From: Acidobacteriota bacterium | GTDB taxonomy: Bacteria; Acidobacteriota; UBA890; WLXD01 | Reading direction: 5' to 3' | Assembly: GCA_029263335.1 (NCBI GenBank) | Contig: JAJCXS010000134.1 | Coordinates: 1 to 35,522, forward strand | DNA length: 35,522 nt | In this document: piece after piece, positions 1-10,712 of the stretch | Layout of the letters: each line of letters begins with the position of its first letter | Position numbering within the stretch: position 1 is the stretch's first letter | The notes under the pieces: generated by a model | Databases searched by the model: none | What the model saw: the letters and a program-made list of their open reading frames with translations, nothing else | Told to the model about the DNA's origin: nothing | Made by a program: the position numbers and the translations under genes

Positions 1-739
<739 letters not shown>

Positions 740-788
740 TCAGTTCCTTTCGTCGGATTGCGGCGCGGTTACCCTTGGAGCATACGAC

Positions 789-1394
789 CTAGTCGCTATC
801 AACCAGCACCCTGCGACCCGCCACACTCAGTCGCCCCTCGGCAAACAAGCGTACCGCTTCGGGATACAAACGGTGCTCCTGCTCGAGGATACGGGCGGCG
901 AGGGTATCGGCATCGTCGGTGGCGAGCACCGGCACCGACGCCTGCAGAACGATCGGCCCCGCGTCCATCGCCTCGGTGACGAAGTGCACCGTACAGCCGG
1001 AGAAGCGAACGCCATGGTCGATCGCCTTCTGCTGCACGTCGAGGCCGGGAAAGGCCGGCAGTAGCGACGGGTGGATATTGAGAACCTTGCCCGGAAACTG
1101 ATCCAGGAAGCGGCCCGTCAGCAGGCGCATGAAGCCGGCCAGGCAAACCCCTTCAGCACCATGGTGCGCCAGCGTCGCAGCGAGCGCGTCCTCGAAGGCT
1201 CCACGGTGCGCGAACTCTCCGGGCTCGACCACGGCCGTGGCCAGACCCGCCGCCGCCGCCTTCTCGAGGCCAGCAGCCGCGGGCGTGTCGGCAACGACGA
1301 CCGCGACCTCCGCCGGAAAGTCGGCAGCCGCACAGGCTTCGGCAATCGCGACCATGTTGGAGCCGCGACCGGAGATCAAGACGCCAAGCTTCAT
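789..1394 (-). CDS. purN: Phosphoribosylglycinamide formyltransferase (GART)
   Basis: Transfers a formyl group from 10-formyl-THF to GAR, the third step of de novo purine synthesis. The 201-residue protein has the phosphate loop SGRGSN at residues 8-13. The catalytic triad known from the E. coli enzyme is present at the same numbering: Asn106 and His108 in LNIHPSLLPAF and Asp144 in MDAGPI. The reading frame stays open upstream into purM. ATG 1394 is chosen because the family begins directly with a short strand like MKLGVLISG. The gene lies 55 bases after purM. A GTG one codon upstream is an equally close alternative start. Identification is firm. Confidence 0.95.
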   Translation of the reverse strand: MKLGVLISGRGSNMVAIAEACAAADFPAEVAVVVADTPAAAGLEKAAAAGLATAVVEPGEFAHRGAFEDALAATLAHHGAEGVCLAGFMRLLTGRFLDQFPGKVLNIHPSLLPAFPGLDVQQKAIDHGVRFSGCTVHFVTEAMDAGPIVLQASVPVLATDDADTLAARILEQEHRLYPEAVRLFAEGRLSVAGRRVLVDSD

Positions 1395-1449
1395 CACCTG
1401 CTCGGTCGCGGCGGCGCGTGCGGGGCCCGACGCATCGAGCTGCGAGACC

Positions 1450-2481
1450 TCACAGGTCGACGCCCTCGCCCTCAACCACCGTGCCGATGCGCCAGGCGTC
1501 CTCGCCAGCCGCGCACAGCTGCTGCACTGTGGCCTCGGCGTCGGCTTCAGCAACGGCGGCGATCATGCCGACTCCCATGTTGAACGTCGCCCACATGTCT
1601 TCCTGGGGAACACCACCCAACTGCTGCAGGGAGGTGAATATGGGCTGCACCTGCCAGCTGGTGCTATCGATCTCGGCGCCGAGGCCGTCGCCGAGCATCC
1701 GCGGCAGATTATCGGGGATTCCCCCACCAGTGATGTGCGCCAGGCCGCGCACCACACGGCTCTCGATCAGCGGCGCCAGCGCGGTCACGTAGGGGCGATG
1801 TGTCCGTAATAGCTCCTCAGCCACCGTGCGGCCCCACTCTGGGACATGCTGATGGATGTCCATTCCCGCAACATCGAACAGGATCTTGCGCACCAGCGTG
1901 TAGCCATTGGTGTGCAAGCCGTTCGACGCGAGGCCGATGAGCGCATCGCCGGCCTTGATGTGGGTACCATCGAGCGGCTCAGGATGTACGGCGCGCCCGA
2001 CGATGAAGCCCGCCAAGTCGTACTCGCCGGCGGCATACATGTCGGCCATCTCGGCGGTCTCGCCACCGAGTAGAGCGCAGTTGCTATCGCGGCACGCGCG
2101 GGCAACACCGGCTACAACCTGCTCCACGACGCCGGGCTTCATCTCGCCGAGCGCCAGGTAGTCGAGGAAGAACAGCGGCAAAGCCCCGGATGCCAGAATA
2201 TCGTCGGCACAGTGCGACACCAGGTCGTAGCCCACCGTGTCGTGGATATCCGCCATCACGGCAACCTTGAGCTTCGTTCCGACTCCGTCGGCCGAGGCTA
2301 CGAGAATCGTCGAGTCGGTGCCGCTATCGAGCCGGAAACAGCCGCCGAAGGCGCCGAAATCGCCGACGACACCCTCCGTGTACGTGCCGCGGACGAGCTC
2401 CGAAATGCGTGTCTTCGCGTCGTCGGCCGCGGCTCGATCAACGCCGGAGTCCTTGTAGGTCAGTCGCGTCGCATCGTTCAT
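1450..2481 (-). CDS. purM: Phosphoribosylformylglycinamidine cyclo-ligase (AIR synthase)
   Basis: ATP-dependent ring closure of FGAM to AIR, step five of purine synthesis. The protein has 343 residues, the usual family length. It starts MNDATRLTYKDSGVD, carries the DGVGTKLKVA segment of the ATP-binding N-terminal domain, and has GGGIPDNLPRML in the C-terminal domain. ATG 2481 overlaps the purF stop in an ATGA junction, so translation is probably coupled. The family is a paralogue of PurL (both are AIRS-type ATPases), but the length and motifs separate them clearly. Confidence 0.96.
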   Translation of the reverse strand: MNDATRLTYKDSGVDRAAADDAKTRISELVRGTYTEGVVGDFGAFGGCFRLDSGTDSTILVASADGVGTKLKVAVMADIHDTVGYDLVSHCADDILASGALPLFFLDYLALGEMKPGVVEQVVAGVARACRDSNCALLGGETAEMADMYAAGEYDLAGFIVGRAVHPEPLDGTHIKAGDALIGLASNGLHTNGYTLVRKILFDVAGMDIHQHVPEWGRTVAEELLRTHRPYVTALAPLIESRVVRGLAHITGGGIPDNLPRMLGDGLGAEIDSTSWQVQPIFTSLQQLGGVPQEDMWATFNMGVGMIAAVAEADAEATVQQLCAAGEDAWRIGTVVEGEGVDL

Positions 2482-3947
2482 CCGATCTCTCGTCCTGCCG
2501 GGCCGGCCCCGGCGGGGGTAAACAGCTCCATCTGTGTCGATAGCTCGTCGCTAAGCGGCGTCGGGTAGTCACCCGTGAAACAGGCTGTGCAGTACTCGGC
2601 CTCGCCGCTGGTGACCGTCTGCCGCAATCCGTCGAGCGACAGGTACGCCAGCGTGTCGGCGCCGATGCGCTCGCGAACCTCCTCCAGCGACAGGTTGGCG
2701 GCGATGAGGTCCTCGCGGCGCGGCGTATCGATACCGTAATGACACGAAGACACGTACGGCGGCGAGGAGATCCGCACGTGCACCTCGGCGGCTCCCGCGG
2801 CACGCACCATCTCCACGATCTTTGCCGACGTGGTGCCGCGCACGATCGAATCGTCGACCAACACCACGCGCCTGCCCTTGATCAGGCTCTCCACGGGGTT
2901 GAGCTTCACCTTTACGCCGAAGTGTCGAATCGACTGGCGCGGCTCGATGAACGTGCGGCCGACGTAGTGGTTGCGAATCAAGGCGAGTTCGAACGGAATG
3001 CCGGTGGCTTCGGAGTAACCCTGCGCTGCGTAGACGCCGCCATCGGGAACCGGCACCACGACATCGGCCTCGACGGGCGCCTCGGCTCCCAAGGTGCTCC
3101 CCATGCGCTTGCGCGCCTGCATCACCGAATCGCCGTAGAGCCGGCTATCCGGTCGCGCGAAGTACACCTGCTCGAAGATGCAACTCTTGCGCGCCTGCTT
3201 CGCCCAGGGCAGGTGCGAGACGTATCCGGCGGCGGCGCCGCCCGCACCGGCTGCCACGATGTCGATCGCCTCCCCTTCAGCACGTGCGTCCTGCGACAAC
3301 ACGATCACCTCGCCGGGCTCGAGGTCACGCACGAATTCGGCGCCAATCAAGTCGAACGCACACGTCTCAGAGGCCAGCACCCAGGCACCTTCCAGGTGAC
3401 CGATCGACAGCGGCCTGAAGCCGTACGGGTCGCGCGCGGCGAGCAACTGCGTCGGCGTGAGCGCGGTGATCGCATGAGCACCCTGCACGCGACCCAGGGC
3501 ATCGACCAGCGCGTCTTCGACGATCTCCTCGGTGCTACGGGCGAACAGATGCAGCACCACCTCGGTGTCGCTGGTCGAGCTGAAGATCGCACCGTTGTCC
3601 TCGAGCGCCTTGCGCAGAGCCTGAGCGTTGACCAGATTGCCGTTGTGCCCCAGGGCGATCGCACCGCGCCGCGATTCGATGCGGATCGGCTGCGCGTTCT
3701 GCAGCCTGCTCGATCCCGAGGTCGAGTAGCGAATATGCCCGATCGCCGAACGGCCGGGCAATCGGTCAAGGCACGCCTCTGTGAACAGGTCCGCTACCTG
3801 CCCCATGCCACGTTCGACGAACATGGCGCCGGCGTCGACACTGGCGATGCCGCCGCTCTCCTGGCCCCTATGCTGCAGGGCGTACAGGCCCAAATAGGCG
3901 ATCCGACTCGCCTCGGGATGGCCCATGATGCCGAAAACGCCGCACAT
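2478..3947 (-). CDS. purF: Amidophosphoribosyltransferase, Fe-S-ligand type
   Basis: Makes 5-phosphoribosylamine from PRPP and glutamine, the committed step of purine synthesis. The 489-residue protein begins MCGVFGIMGH. Removal of Met would expose Cys2 as the Ntn glutaminase nucleophile, and there is no room for a long propeptide. The glutaminase domain occupies about residues 2-235. The PRTase domain follows, with the PRPP loop VVLVDDSIVRGTT at 361-373. Cys256, Cys402, Cys453 and Cys456 (CTAC) match the spacing of the 4Fe-4S ligands in the Bacillus subtilis enzyme, so a cluster is inferred. The frame is open well into purL, but ATG 3947, one base after the purL stop, is the only start giving N-terminal Cys. 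GGAG in the end of purL serves as ribosome-binding site. Confidence 0.96.
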   Translation of the reverse strand: MCGVFGIMGHPEASRIAYLGLYALQHRGQESGGIASVDAGAMFVERGMGQVADLFTEACLDRLPGRSAIGHIRYSTSGSSRLQNAQPIRIESRRGAIALGHNGNLVNAQALRKALEDNGAIFSSTSDTEVVLHLFARSTEEIVEDALVDALGRVQGAHAITALTPTQLLAARDPYGFRPLSIGHLEGAWVLASETCAFDLIGAEFVRDLEPGEVIVLSQDARAEGEAIDIVAAGAGGAAAGYVSHLPWAKQARKSCIFEQVYFARPDSRLYGDSVMQARKRMGSTLGAEAPVEADVVVPVPDGGVYAAQGYSEATGIPFELALIRNHYVGRTFIEPRQSIRHFGVKVKLNPVESLIKGRRVVLVDDSIVRGTTSAKIVEMVRAAGAAEVHVRISSPPYVSSCHYGIDTPRREDLIAANLSLEEVRERIGADTLAYLSLDGLRQTVTSGEAEYCTACFTGDYPTPLSDELSTQMELFTPAGAGPAGREIG

Positions 3948-3948
3948 G

Positions 3949-6270
3949 TCAGTTGTTCTCCATCGCCTGTGCCAGGGCTCCGGACCATGTCGCGTAGAGC
4001 TCCTGGATGTCCTCTTGCACCGGCGTTTCGCCGGCAACATCGATACGCAGCTGAGCTGCTTCGGTGACCTTGCCAATCGCGGCAATCGGGACGTCGTGCC
4101 GGGCCGCCAACGCCGCCAGTGCAACGTCGTCGCCCGCGCGCGAGCTCACCACCACACGGCTGGCGGTCTCGCCGAACAGCGCGGCGTGGACCCCGTCCCC
4201 TGAAGCGCGGATCTCGACCTCGGCGCCCAGCAGCCCGGACAACGCCGACCGCGGCGCCGTCGCCTGTGCCGCATCGGTGCGCGCAGCCTCGGGCGTAGCA
4301 AAGCAGGCCTCGGCAAGAGCAACGGCGAAGCCGCCGTCGCTGCAGTCCTTGGCGCTGGCCAGCAGTCCCTCGGCAGCCGCTGCAACCAGGAAGCGCTGCA
4401 ATCGAGCTTCCAATTCGAGATCGAGCGCGGGAGGCGCGCCCGCCCGTCGATCGTGGAATTCGCGAACGTAGGCACTACCGCCCAAACCGGCGTCGGAGAC
4501 GTCCACCGCGCCGACCAACCACACGGTATCGCCAGCCGCGACAAAGCCTGAGCGCACGCTCGCATCGTAGCGATCGAGCTTGCCGACCGCGCCCACCACG
4601 GGCGTTGGCAAGATGGGCGTCTCGACGGTTTCGTTGTAAAAGGAGACGTTGCCGCCCGTGACCGGCACGTCCAGCGCCCGACATGCCTCGCCCATGCCCT
4701 GCACCGCAGCGGCAAACTGGCCCATGCGCTCTTCGATCTCCGGGCTGCCGAAGTTGAGGCAGTTGGTGATCCCTAGCGGCTTGGCACCCGTGCAAGCAAC
4801 GTTACGGCAGGCCTCGGCCACCGCAAGTTGCGCGCCCCTGCGCGCGTCGAGTCCCGCGTACCAGGGGTTGCCGTCGAGCGAGATGGCAACGGCGGCGTCG
4901 CTACCGGCTTCCTTGAGCCAGATCACAGCCGCCTCGCCACCGGCGCGCTGGACAGTGTTGTAGCGGACGGTCTGATCGTACTGTTGAAATACCCAACGCT
5001 TCGAGGCGATGTTCGGATCCTGCAGGAGCGTCTTGAGCACCTCGGCGGGATCGACATCACACGGCAGGTCGGCGCCGCAAAGCGCCTCCGGGGGGTCGGC
5101 GATCGTGTACGGGCGGCTGTAGCAGGGGCCATCCTCAGCTAACGAGTGCGCCGGCACCTCGGCCACCATCACGCCGTCCTCGAGCACGCGCAGCAGGCCG
5201 TCGTCGGTGACCTTGCCGATCACCACGGCGTCGAGATCCCACTTGCCGAAGATGTCCATGACATCGCCGATCATCTCGGGAGTCGTCACCAGCATCATCC
5301 GCTCCTGCGACTCCGACAGCATCACCTCATAGGGGCTCAGGCCCGTCTCTCGGCGCGGCACGAGCGCCACATCAATCTCCATGCCGTTGCCCGAGTTCGA
5401 CGCCATCTCCGATGTCGCGCAGGTAAGACCGGCCCCGCCAAAGTCCTGCATCCCCACCAACAGGTCCTTGTTGATGATCTCGAGGCAGGCTTCCATCAGC
5501 ACCTTCTCGGTGAACGGGTCCCCTACCTGTACGGCCGGGCGCTTCTCGGCGGCCTCCGCGTCGAAGGTCGCCGAGGCAAGCAGGCTGACGCCATAAATCC
5601 CGTCGCGGCCCGTCTTGGCACCAACGTAGATCACCGGATTGCCGACACCATCGGCCACCGCCTTGACGATGCGGTCGGCCGGCGCGATGCCGAAACACAT
5701 GGCGTTAACGAGAGGGTTCTTGTCGTACGACGGATCGAAGCAGATCTCACCGCCAACAGTGGGGATCCCCATGCAGTTTCCGTAACCCGCGATCCCGCCG
5801 ACGACGCCATCGAGCAAATGGCGGTTCTTGCCGGAGTCCAGCTGTCCGAAGCGGAGAGAATCGAGCAGCGCCAGCGGCCGCGCTCCCATCGTGATGATGT
5901 CGCGCAGGATGCCACCGACCCCGGTAGCAGCACCCTGGTAGGGCTCGATATACGAGGGGTGATTGTGGCTCTCCACCTTGAACACGCCCGCGATGCCATC
6001 GCCAAGATCCACCGCGCCGGCGTTCTCGCCGGGCCCCTGGAGCACCGCATCGCCCTCGACCGGCAGCGTCTTCAGATGCACGCGCGAACTCTTGTACGAG
6101 CAGTGCTCCGACCACATTACCGAGTACATGCCGATCTCTGTCACCGTTGGCTGACGATCGAGAATCTCGCAGACCTTGGCGTACTCGTCGGAGGTCATGC
6201 CGTGTTCGAGTGCGATCGCCTCGCTGGCGAGGTCGCCCTGGGGTCGTGGCCGCTCGGCAATCTCAGACAT
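3949..6270 (-). CDS. purL: FGAM synthase large subunit, short PurSQL type
   Basis: ATP-dependent amidation of FGAR to FGAM, acting with PurQ (glutaminase) and PurS. At 773 residues it is the short PurL, not the 1300-residue fused enzyme of enterobacteria. The [10 protein letters not shown] segment containing catalytic His56 and the [21 protein letters not shown] segment (residues 100-120) are both visible. Two AIRS-type halves follow each other. ATG 6270 overlaps the end of purQ by 8 bases. purS and purQ immediately upstream fit this subunit architecture exactly. Identification is firm. Confidence 0.97.
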   Translation of the reverse strand: MSEIAERPRPQGDLASEAIALEHGMTSDEYAKVCEILDRQPTVTEIGMYSVMWSEHCSYKSSRVHLKTLPVEGDAVLQGPGENAGAVDLGDGIAGVFKVESHNHPSYIEPYQGAATGVGGILRDIITMGARPLALLDSLRFGQLDSGKNRHLLDGVVGGIAGYGNCMGIPTVGGEICFDPSYDKNPLVNAMCFGIAPADRIVKAVADGVGNPVIYVGAKTGRDGIYGVSLLASATFDAEAAEKRPAVQVGDPFTEKVLMEACLEIINKDLLVGMQDFGGAGLTCATSEMASNSGNGMEIDVALVPRRETGLSPYEVMLSESQERMMLVTTPEMIGDVMDIFGKWDLDAVVIGKVTDDGLLRVLEDGVMVAEVPAHSLAEDGPCYSRPYTIADPPEALCGADLPCDVDPAEVLKTLLQDPNIASKRWVFQQYDQTVRYNTVQRAGGEAAVIWLKEAGSDAAVAISLDGNPWYAGLDARRGAQLAVAEACRNVACTGAKPLGITNCLNFGSPEIEERMGQFAAAVQGMGEACRALDVPVTGGNVSFYNETVETPILPTPVVGAVGKLDRYDASVRSGFVAAGDTVWLVGAVDVSDAGLGGSAYVREFHDRRAGAPPALDLELEARLQRFLVAAAAEGLLASAKDCSDGGFAVALAEACFATPEAARTDAAQATAPRSALSGLLGAEVEIRASGDGVHAALFGETASRVVVSSRAGDDVALAALAARHDVPIAAIGKVTEAAQLRIDVAGETPVQEDIQELYATWSGALAQAMENN

Positions 6271-7000
6271 CGGCGATCACCTCGAGCGGTTCCGTGTTCT
6301 CGGCGGACGCCATGCCCGTTAACGCAACCCGCAGCGATTCGAACATCAGGCGCCCGTCGGCCGAGCCGAGCTCTGGAGTGAGCACCCGCTCCGGGTGAGG
6401 CATCAGACCCATTACGTTGCCAGCCCGGTTTCGCAGCGCTGCAATATCGTTAATCGATCCGTTGGGATTGTGCTCGGCTCCACGCTCTCCGTTCGGGCCA
6501 CAGAATCGCATCACCACCTGCTGATGTTGCTCGATGTCAGCCAGCGTGGCCTCGTCGGCAAAGTAGTTGCCCTCGTAGTGGGCCATGTTCAAGCGCAGAA
6601 TCTGGCCTTCGGCGTAGGCGTTGGTGAACGGGGAGTCGGTCTTCTCCACCTGCATGCGGGTGTCCTGGCAACGGAACTTCAGGCCGTCGTTGGCGAGCAA
6701 CGCGCCCGGCAGCAGGCCCATCTCGACCAGGATCTGGAAACCGTTGCAGATACCCAGCACCGGCCCGCCGTCGGAAGCAAAGCGCTCCACCTGCTTCATC
6801 ACCGGCGAGAACTGAGCTATGGCGCCACAACGCAGGTGATCGCCATAGGAGAATCCGCCGGCCAGAATGAGCGCATCGCAGCCGTCGAGAGACTCCTGCT
6901 TGTGCCACACCAGTTCGGCATCCAGCCCCACGAGGCGACAGGCATAGACTGCATCCTGCTCGCAGTTGCTGCCCGGATAGTAGACAACCCCCACACGCAT
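6263..7000 (-). CDS. purQ: FGAM synthase glutaminase subunit
   Basis: Class I glutamine amidotransferase that supplies ammonia to PurL. The 245-residue protein has the nucleophile elbow GICNGFQ with Cys85 and the His202/Glu204 pair in MPHPERV. The N-terminal PGSNCEQD segment is typical of PurQ. ATG 7000 shares one base with the purS stop (TGATG), implying coupled translation. The C-terminus overlaps purL by 8 bases. Length is normal to slightly long for the family because of about 15 extra C-terminal residues. Confidence 0.96.
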   Translation of the reverse strand: MRVGVVYYPGSNCEQDAVYACRLVGLDAELVWHKQESLDGCDALILAGGFSYGDHLRCGAIAQFSPVMKQVERFASDGGPVLGICNGFQILVEMGLLPGALLANDGLKFRCQDTRMQVEKTDSPFTNAYAEGQILRLNMAHYEGNYFADEATLADIEQHQQVVMRFCGPNGERGAEHNPNGSINDIAALRNRAGNVMGLMPHPERVLTPELGSADGRLMFESLRVALTGMASAENTEPLEVIADV

Positions 7001-7290
7001 CAGGCGCGCCCCTCTTCCTCTGTCACGAGACCCTCGCCCGCCGACCCCTCGTCGAGCAGCTGGATCTCGTAGTCTTCGATAACCGGGTTCGCGAGCAGGT
7101 CCCTGGCCATGCTCTCCAGCGCCGACCTGGCCGCCGCCGGATCGTTGGTCTCGAGTTCGACGTCGAAGACCTTCCCTTGCCGCAAGGACCCCACACCTTC
7201 GTAGCCAAGGTTGTCCAGCGCCTTGCCAATTGTCACGCCCTGCGGATCGAGCACCTCACGCTTGAGACGCACTACAACCTGCCCCCTCAT
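7000..7290 (-). CDS. purS: FGAM synthase PurS subunit
   Basis: Small structural subunit that bridges PurQ and PurL in the PurSQL complex. The 96-residue protein has the family pattern of VVRLKREVLDPQGVTIGKAL, then GYEGVGSLRQGKVFDVEL, then LLANPVIEDYEI, followed by a short acidic tail. ATG 7290 has GGAG about 9 bases upstream. The gene follows purB by 56 bases and runs straight into purQ. Identification is firm from motifs and context. Confidence 0.95.
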   Translation of the reverse strand: MRGQVVVRLKREVLDPQGVTIGKALDNLGYEGVGSLRQGKVFDVELETNDPAAARSALESMARDLLANPVIEDYEIQLLDEGSAGEGLVTEEEGRA

Positions 7291-7346
7291 CTAGTCGTCT
7301 CCTGCCCTTGGTCGGCCATTCTGTGTTCCGTCACGTCAGATCCGGC

Positions 7347-8648
7347 TCAGGCGGGCGCCCCCAGCGCTCGCGCGAAGATCGTGTCGATATGATGCAGCAC
7401 CTTGTCAACGTCGAAACAATCGGCGAGGTCCTGGGCGCTCAACTGCGCGCCGATCTCCTCGTCAGCCGCTAGCACCTGCCGGAACGGCTCGCCGGTTTCC
7501 CAGCAGCGCATGGCGTTGCGCTGAATCATGACGTAGGCCTCGGAGCGGATGACGCCGGACGCGATGATCCGCTCGAGCACCCGGCTGGAGAACACCAGAC
7601 CGTTCGTGTGATCCAGGTTCCGCTGCATGTTCTCGGGGTACACGTGCATGCCGGCGATCACGCCGCGAATCCGGTGCGTCATGAAATCCAGCAGCATGCA
7701 GGCGTCGGCCAGCGCGACTCGCTCTACCGACGAGTGCGAGATATCGCGCTCGTGCCACAGCGCGATGTTCTCCAGCCCGGTGCCCGCGTAGGCGCGGACC
7801 AGGCGCGCCAGACCGACGAGATTCTCGCACTTGATGGGATTGCGCTTGTGCGGCATGACCGAAGAGCCCTTTTGCCCCTTGCCAAATGGCTCTTCTACTT
7901 CGCGCACCTCGGTGCGCTGAAGTCCGCGGATCTCGGTCGCGACGCGCTCGATCGCCGCCGCCGCGATGGCCATATGTCCGAGCATCTCGGCGTGACGATC
8001 GCGCGGTACGACCTGAGTCGAGACCGGCTCTACTGCCAGATCGAGCGCCGCCAGCGCCTCCAACTCAACGCCTGGATCCACCGTGTTGTAGGTGCCCACG
8101 GCCCCGGAGATTTGACCATGGGCGACCACCTCACGGGCGCGCCGCAGACGCTCCCCGGCCCGGACGAACTCCTGGTGCCAGCCGAGGATCTTGAGCCCGA
8201 AGGTCGTCGGCTCAGCGTGAATACCGTGACTGCGGCCCACACATGCGAGCCCCTTGAACTCGACGGCCCGCACCGCGAGGAGTTCAACGAGGTCATCCCA
8301 GGCACCCAAGATCATGTCGAGCGAGCGCACACAGCGCAGCGCCAACGAGGTGTCCAGCACGTCCGAAGACGTCATGCCCAGGTGCAGATAGCGGGCCGCC
8401 GGGCCCACCTGCTCTTCGATGGCCTCGAGAAACGCGATGACGTCGTGGCGAGTGCGTCGCTCGATCTCGAGCACGCGCTCGGCCGCTGGAGGCTGAGCCG
8501 CGCGCAGCTGTTCCATGGCGTCGGGCGGAATGGTGCCGCGCTTGGCCATGGCCTCCGCGGCGGCAAGCTCCACCTCGAGCCAACTGGCGTAGACGGCCCC
8601 ATCATCCCAGAGACTCTGCATCTCCGGTCGGCGGTAACGAGCGATCAT
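7347..8648 (-). CDS. purB: Adenylosuccinate lyase
   Basis: Cleaves SAICAR to AICAR and adenylosuccinate to AMP in purine synthesis. The 433-residue length matches the Bacillus-type enzyme. The fumarase/aspartase superfamily signature GSSVMPHKRNP is at about residues 261-271. TSSDVLDTS is at 93-101 and the catalytic-region His is in GRSHGIHAEP (141). The frame is open for 315 bases further upstream into the protease gene. ATG 8648 is chosen because family members start MI-RY-RPEM. It is the first purine gene of the run, 136 bases after the M16 protease gene. Confidence 0.96.
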   Translation of the reverse strand: MIARYRRPEMQSLWDDGAVYASWLEVELAAAEAMAKRGTIPPDAMEQLRAAQPPAAERVLEIERRTRHDVIAFLEAIEEQVGPAARYLHLGMTSSDVLDTSLALRCVRSLDMILGAWDDLVELLAVRAVEFKGLACVGRSHGIHAEPTTFGLKILGWHQEFVRAGERLRRAREVVAHGQISGAVGTYNTVDPGVELEALAALDLAVEPVSTQVVPRDRHAEMLGHMAIAAAAIERVATEIRGLQRTEVREVEEPFGKGQKGSSVMPHKRNPIKCENLVGLARLVRAYAGTGLENIALWHERDISHSSVERVALADACMLLDFMTHRIRGVIAGMHVYPENMQRNLDHTNGLVFSSRVLERIIASGVIRSEAYVMIQRNAMRCWETGEPFRQVLAADEEIGAQLSAQDLADCFDVDKVLHHIDTIFARALGAPA

Positions 8649-8705
8649 GGGTCGTGCCTTAGCAGCCTGTGGCAGAAGCCTGGTAACGGCAGAGTGGGAT
8701 CGACG

Positions 8706-8750
8706 GGCCGAGACTGGGGGCGGCAGGGGGCATTGTATGCCGCCTCGGCC
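8706..8750 (-). promoter_or_regulatory. Leader hairpin upstream of purB
   Basis: In the 136-base gap between the protease gene and purB, GGCGGCA (8719-8725) pairs with TGCCGCC (8738-8744). Outside it, GGCCGA (8706-8711) pairs with TCGGCC (8745-8750) across a one-sided bulge. The fold ends 58 bases before the purB start. There is no U-run, so it is either a weak terminator for the protease gene or a leader structure. I could not match it to a known purine riboswitch. Confidence 0.35.
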
Positions 8751-8784
8751 GGACCCGCGAGCGGGGGCGGCGCTTGCCTCGTGG

Positions 8785-10065
8785 TTAGCCGAAACGCGGG
8801 TGTTCGTCGAGTGATTTCTGCAGTGCTTCGACGGCATCGCTGCCACCGACACATCCTGCCGACAACGGGCCCGCGAAGAGTCGTTGTGCGCAACGACGAA
8901 TGTCCTCCACCCCGACCCCGTCAATCGACTCGAGAATCTCGTCAAGGCTGAACGTCCGGCCAAACCCTATCTCCTGGCGAGCCAGGTTGGCCATGCGTCC
9001 AAACGTCTGCTCGAGCGACAGCATCAGGCCCGCCTTCACCTGATCTTTAGTGCGTGCCAGCTCTTCCTCCTGCAGCGGCTCATCGCAGAGGCGCTGCAGT
9101 TCGACTTCGATCAGGTCGAGCACCACGTCGGCCGACTGTGGCCGCATCGCAGCGCCGATCCACACGTAGCCCGTGTCCGAGTAGCTCGCCACCGACGAAT
9201 AGACGTTGTAGACCAGGCCGTGCTCTTCGCGGATCGTCTGGAACAAGCGCGACGAAACTCCCCCGCCCAGCAACGTGTTGAGCAGATAGGCGGCAAACCG
9301 GTCGTCGTCTCGTAGTGCCGGACCCGGCCCGGCCACGTACAACTGAACCTGCTCGACGTCTCGCTTGATGGTCTGCACGTGCGGAGTTATCGACGGCTCG
9401 GTGCGCGCCAATCTTGGCTTGCCGGCCGGCAAGGCGCCGAGCCGCTCCGCCACAAGATCTGCCACGGCGTCGTGGTCGATGTTGCCGGCGGCCGACACCA
9501 CCATGTCGGAGCCGCCGATGTCATTCATCCAGTCGCAAAGATCGTCGCGGCCGAAGCGGCTCACCGTTTCCGGCGTCCCCAGTATCGGCCTGCCCAGCGA
9601 GTGACCGTGCCAGAATCTGCGCTGGAAGGCCTCGAAGAGCACATCCTCCGGATCGTCCTCGGCGCCGGCAATTTCCTCGAGAATCACACCGCGCTCACGA
9701 TCGATCTCCTGCGGGTCGAAGCAGGGCCCGGTGGTGAGGTCGGCTAGCAGACCAAAGGCCTCGGGCAGACGCTCGTCGAGTGCCTGAGCGTAGTAGCCCG
9801 ACAGCTCGTGAGCCGTGAACGCGTCGACATTGCCGCCCATCGAATCGATCTCGAACGCGATCTGTCGAGGCGACCTGTCGGCCGTGCCCTTGAACAGCAT
9901 GTGCTCGACGAAGTGCGCAACGCCATTCTGCTCGGGCAGCTCGTCGCGCGACCCGCGTTTCACCCAAACGCCCACCGAAGCGGAACGCACCGTCGTGATG
10001 CGTTCGGTAAGAAGCGTCAGACCGTTGTCGAAGCGACGCACTCGTATGGCTGCGGGGTCGAACAT
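8785..10065 (-). CDS. M16-family zinc metallopeptidase (processing-peptidase-like)
   Basis: Predicted zinc protease of the M16B (PqqL, mitochondrial processing peptidase-like) family, 426 residues. The inverted zinc motif HxxEH appears as HFVEH at residues 51-55, and the third ligand is Glu131 in GVILEEIAGAEDDPED, at the expected 76-residue spacing. The single-copy length fits the bacterial MPP-beta-like group. There is no signal peptide, so it is probably cytoplasmic. The frame is open upstream to 10140, but ATG 10065 gives the family's usual beginning (RRFDNGLTLLTE). It lies between the minor-pilin genes and purB, and its substrate cannot be inferred. Confidence 0.9.
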   Translation of the reverse strand: MFDPAAIRVRRFDNGLTLLTERITTVRSASVGVWVKRGSRDELPEQNGVAHFVEHMLFKGTADRSPRQIAFEIDSMGGNVDAFTAHELSGYYAQALDERLPEAFGLLADLTTGPCFDPQEIDRERGVILEEIAGAEDDPEDVLFEAFQRRFWHGHSLGRPILGTPETVSRFGRDDLCDWMNDIGGSDMVVSAAGNIDHDAVADLVAERLGALPAGKPRLARTEPSITPHVQTIKRDVEQVQLYVAGPGPALRDDDRFAAYLLNTLLGGGVSSRLFQTIREEHGLVYNVYSSVASYSDTGYVWIGAAMRPQSADVVLDLIEVELQRLCDEPLQEEELARTKDQVKAGLMLSLEQTFGRMANLARQEIGFGRTFSLDEILESIDGVGVEDIRRCAQRLFAGPLSAGCVGGSDAVEALQKSLDEHPRFG

Positions 10066-10163
10066 GATCGGGGCAGAGTAGCCGCTCTGTCGTCCCAGCG
10101 TCTGCGCTCGACGTAATCCGCCAGACTCGCCTCTCGTCACGGACCGGCGCGTGCCGAGGCCAC

Positions 10164-10712
10164 CTAGTGCAATCGCCGGACCTCCGCGGCGGCGACCAGC
10201 ACTCGCGCTCCGGCCGAAACTCGGGCATTACGGAACCAGGCGTCCACCGCCACGTCGAGCAGGACATTGGGATCAGCACCTCCGCCCAATCCGCGCCCCT
10301 CGCCGTCCGGACCAATGACGCGGGCGATGACGACCGCCATGCCGCGGCCATTGCCACCACCAGGTGCCGGCGCGGCGGTCACCTCGGGCCAGCCCATCAC
10401 CGGCGACGACACCACACCAGCGAGCCCGGCGGATCCCGTCGCCGTGTCCATCCCGTTGACCAGGCGCAGGGGCGCGCCCACGGCCGGTACCGCCAGCGCA
10501 CCGGAGCCCAGACCGGCCACAACCTGCGCGATACCGATCTCGGCCAGGTGCCGGGCTTGCTCCGACTGGGCCCGGTAAACAGCGGCCGCGCCGCCCGCGG
10601 CAGCAGCCAGCGTGGTGATGGTCACCAGGGCGGTGAGCGCTGCGGTAGCCGCGATCACGACCAGGACGGCCAGACCGGAATCGGTTCGCCCCGAGTCACC
10701 GCCCGTGCTCAT
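10164..10712 (-). CDS. PilX-type minor pilin assembly protein
   Basis: A 182-residue protein with one N-terminal hydrophobic segment (about residues 12-40, Ala/Val-rich) followed by YRAQSEQARHLAEIGIAQ. This layout resembles the PilX N-terminal domain (hydrophobic stretch, then a helical segment ending in an AE-x-A-like motif). There is no clear G-F prepilin cleavage site with Glu5. The rest is Gly/Ala-rich and low in recognisable motifs. ATG 10712 overlaps the stop of the PilW-like gene (ATGA). It is the last gene of a fimT-pilV-pilW-pilX-like order, and that position supports the call. No pilY1 follows. Assignment to PilX is by context and hydropathy only. Confidence 0.55.
   Translation of the reverse strand: MSTGGDSGRTDSGLAVLVVIAATAALTALVTITTLAAAAGGAAAVYRAQSEQARHLAEIGIAQVVAGLGSGALAVPAVGAPLRLVNGMDTATGSAGLAGVVSSPVMGWPEVTAAPAPGGGNGRGMAVVIARVIGPDGEGRGLGGGADPNVLLDVAVDAWFRNARVSAGARVLVAAAEVRRLH

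Noticed and set aside
2739..4067. 442-codon plus-strand frame opposite purF
   Set aside because: Antisense shadow rich in Arg, His and Ala, without recognisable motifs.
5146..6381. 411-codon plus-strand frame opposite purL
   Set aside because: Antisense shadow of a well-conserved enzyme; no ribosome-binding site or motif.
8649..8784. Purine riboswitch in front of purB
   Set aside because: No conserved three-stem purine aptamer sequence could be found, only a simple hairpin.
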